A DNA stretch of 7,776 bases from Sedimentibacter sp. (GTDB taxonomy: Bacteria > Bacillota > Clostridia > Tissierellales > Sedimentibacteraceae): assembly GCA_029256005.1 (NCBI GenBank), contig JAQSYS010000070.1:1-7776 (forward strand), written 5' to 3'. Shown in pieces: positions 6,508 through 7,776 of the stretch (positions within the stretch are counted from its first letter, which is position 1; every line of letters starts with the position of its first letter). A program made the position numbers and the translations under genes. The notes beneath the pieces are model-generated. The model was not told the origin of the DNA, searched no databases, and was given only the letters and a program-made list of their open reading frames with translations.

Positions 6508-7173
6508 ATGAACTACATTGATGGTTTGATTATTGTTTTTGTTGGCTATTCATGTTTTCAAGGCTACAGAAGGGGATTTATAAAGACTTTGTTTGATACT
6601 TTGGGAGTTATAATAGCATTTTTCCTTAGCAAGGGATTTTATTATTTGACGGAAAACTTTTTATTAAACAATACAAAGCTGTTTGTTAAGGTTCATGATT
6701 TCTTTGAAAGTAAATTATCAGAAAAACTTATGGAATCCTTTGAACAGTCTAATAATATACCAGCTGAGCTTAAAAATGTATTGAGCAATATAATAAATAC
6801 AGGAGATGTTGCTCAGACAGATACTTTTGCAGTATTTGTTGATAATATTAGTATTATATTAATAAGATCTATTAGCTTTGTATTAACTTTTCTTGTAATT
6901 TATGCGATTTTAGTTTTGATATCAAATTTAATAAATGTTATATTCAAGTTACCACTTTTGAATTTAACCAACAGAATGTTTGGAGCAGGAACAGGATTAG
7001 TAAAAAGTGTGATAGTAATGTACATAATATTTGCCCTAAGTTCGCCTTTAATTGGATTCTTACAGGATAGCAATATTGCACAAGCTGTTTTAGATTCAGA
7101 ATCTAGCAAAATATTTTACGACAATAACATAATACTAAATTACCTTTCATATAAAGGGTTTTATAAAAATTAA
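6508..7173 (+). CDS. CvpA-family integral membrane protein
   Basis: A 221-residue membrane protein with four hydrophobic segments (about residues 4-19, 28-46, 115-140 and 163-185) and a polar, helical region (about 50-112) between the second and third. The N-terminal NYIDGLIIVFVGYSCFQGYRRGF stretch (2-24) and the later LPLLNLTNRMFGAGTGLVKS (148-167) are the two conserved parts of the CvpA (colicin V production) family: an Asp-started helix followed by a GxxxG turn, and the LP...NR..G...G motif. The biochemical function of CvpA in Firmicutes is not established; the name comes from colicin V secretion in E. coli, and no bacteriocin gene is here. The polar middle may face outside the membrane, where it could meet the anchored propeller protein encoded just upstream. 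The stop TAA (7171-7173) overlaps the ribosome binding site of yedF, indicating tight coupling. Start chosen by the AAGGAGGT box. Confidence 0.88.
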   Translation: MNYIDGLIIVFVGYSCFQGYRRGFIKTLFDTLGVIIAFFLSKGFYYLTENFLLNNTKLFVKVHDFFESKLSEKLMESFEQSNNIPAELKNVLSNIINTGDVAQTDTFAVFVDNISIILIRSISFVLTFLVIYAILVLISNLINVIFKLPLLNLTNRMFGAGTGLVKSVIVMYIIFALSSPLIGFLQDSNIAQAVLDSESSKIFYDNNIILNYLSYKGFYKN

Positions 7174-7177
7174 GGAG
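7172..7177 (+). promoter_or_regulatory. Ribosome binding site of yedF overlapping the cvpA stop
   Basis: AAGGAG shares its first two bases with the cvpA stop codon and lies 11 bases before ATG 7189, longer than the 5-8 usual here. An in-frame TAA at 7186-7188 directly before the ATG means no earlier start is possible. Confidence 0.75.
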
Positions 7178-7188
7178 AAATAAAATAA

Positions 7189-7776
7189 ATGAGAATTGTT
7201 GATGCCAGAGGAAAGTTATGTCCACAGCCTGTCATAATGACAAAGAAAGAAGTAGATGCAGGCGAAAATGAAATAACTGTAATAGTGGATAATGAAACAT
7301 CCAGAGAAAATGTTTTAAAATTTGCTAACAAATTACAATATGTAACGGCTGTTGAAGAAAAAAATGAAGGAATATATATATATCTCAATAAAGAAGGAAT
7401 GAACTCTTGTGATATATCTGTTGAAAATGCAATTGCAGATAGTATTAGCAGAGATAGACCTGAAAAAAAGGGTTTCGTAATAGGTTCAGATAAGTTAGGA
7501 AAGGGTTCAGATGACTTGGGCAAAATTCTAATGAAAGGTTTTCTATATACATTATCTGAAACAAAACCATATCCGAATTTCTTAATATTTTTGAATTCAG
7601 GTGTTAAACTAACTACTGCTGGTTCTGAATCTATTGAAGATTTAAAGAAGATGGAAAATGCAGGAGTTAAAATTGTTTCATGTGGAACATGTTTAGATTT
7701 CTTTGAAATTAAAACGAAATTAGAAGTTGGTAATATTTCTAACATGTATGATATAGTGGAGACAATAGCCGATTCT
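7189..7776 (+). CDS. yedF: YedF, selenium-associated TusA/DsrE two-domain protein (3' end cut)
   Basis: The visible 196 codons are open to the window edge; as the family is about this long, probably only a few residues are missing. Residues 1-68 form a TusA/SirA-like domain: DARGKLCPQPVIMTKKE contains the CPxP motif with C11, the cysteine that in TusA carries a persulfide. Residues 94-196 form a DsrE-like domain beginning GFVIGSDKLGKGSDDLGK, with NSGVKLT and then CGTCLDFF (C165, C168) and NMYDIV near the end. This two-domain layout matches the protein named 'selenium metabolism protein YedF' (TIGR03527 type), which in databases is found in organisms with selenophosphate synthetase. Its reaction is unknown; a carrier for persulfide or selenium is the natural guess. 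The likely donor, a cysteine desulfurase, is encoded three genes upstream. Translation is probably coupled to cvpA, since the ribosome binding site overlaps its stop. No internal stop or frameshift is seen. Confidence 0.93.
   Translation, partial: MRIVDARGKLCPQPVIMTKKEVDAGENEITVIVDNETSRENVLKFANKLQYVTAVEEKNEGIYIYLNKEGMNSCDISVENAIADSISRDRPEKKGFVIGSDKLGKGSDDLGKILMKGFLYTLSETKPYPNFLIFLNSGVKLTTAGSESIEDLKKMENAGVKIVSCGTCLDFFEIKTKLEVGNISNMYDIVETIADS

Noticed and set aside
6508..7173. CvpA as evidence of a colicin/bacteriocin locus
   Set aside because: No bacteriocin precursor, double-glycine leader, immunity gene or ABC exporter is seen. The family name is historical and CvpA proteins are widespread in genomes without bacteriocins.
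7170..7745. Long open frame of 191 codons on the minus strand
   Set aside because: It lies wholly antisense to yedF, whose plus-strand translation matches a known two-domain protein with conserved cysteines. The minus-strand protein shows no recognisable motif and its long open frame is a by-product of the AT-rich codon use.

Overview
The window is AT-rich, gene-dense DNA that looks chromosomal and comes from an anaerobic, low-GC Gram-positive bacterium, most likely a member of the Clostridia. The grounds are a multi-cluster [FeFe] hydrogenase following the tail of a HydB/NuoF-like subunit, strong purine-rich ribosome binding sites, SigA-type promoters (three TATAAT boxes), and a YedF-type protein of the kind found in selenium-using anaerobes. 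The genus cannot be fixed from the sequence alone.

Left part (1-1926): the last 15 codons of a HydB/NuoF-like iron-sulfur subunit run into hydA, a 604-residue [FeFe] hydrogenase with the usual ferredoxin-like clusters ahead of the H-domain. Together they look like the 3' end of an NAD(H)-linked, possibly electron-bifurcating, hydrogenase operon. One H-cluster loop reads TSCSPGW instead of the textbook TSCCPxW. A hairpin with T-rich flanks on both sides ends hydA and also the convergent gene that follows.

Middle (1928-5256): a HAD-family phosphatase on the minus strand is divergent from pyrC, a class I dihydroorotase of pyrimidine synthesis. Both have a recognisable promoter in the 153-bp gap between them. 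After pyrC comes a class V aminotransferase of the cysteine desulfurase type, which has its own candidate promoter and ends in a perfect 36-bp palindrome that probably acts as a terminator.

Right part (5257-7776): a promoter-containing spacer leads into three co-directional genes. The first is a membrane-anchored, propeller-like protein of unknown function (probably DUF5711). The second is a four-helix CvpA-family membrane protein. The third is YedF, a two-domain TusA-like/DsrE-like protein associated with selenium metabolism, which runs off the window near its natural end. The desulfurase and YedF together suggest handling of persulfide or reduced selenium, and the membrane pair between them is the least explained part of the window.

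I see no tRNA, rRNA, CRISPR array, insertion sequence or phage gene. Everything is consistent with ordinary, well-kept chromosomal genes. The most interesting points are the selenium-linked neighbourhood with its unexplained membrane pair, the serine in the hydrogenase active-site loop, and the perfect palindrome.
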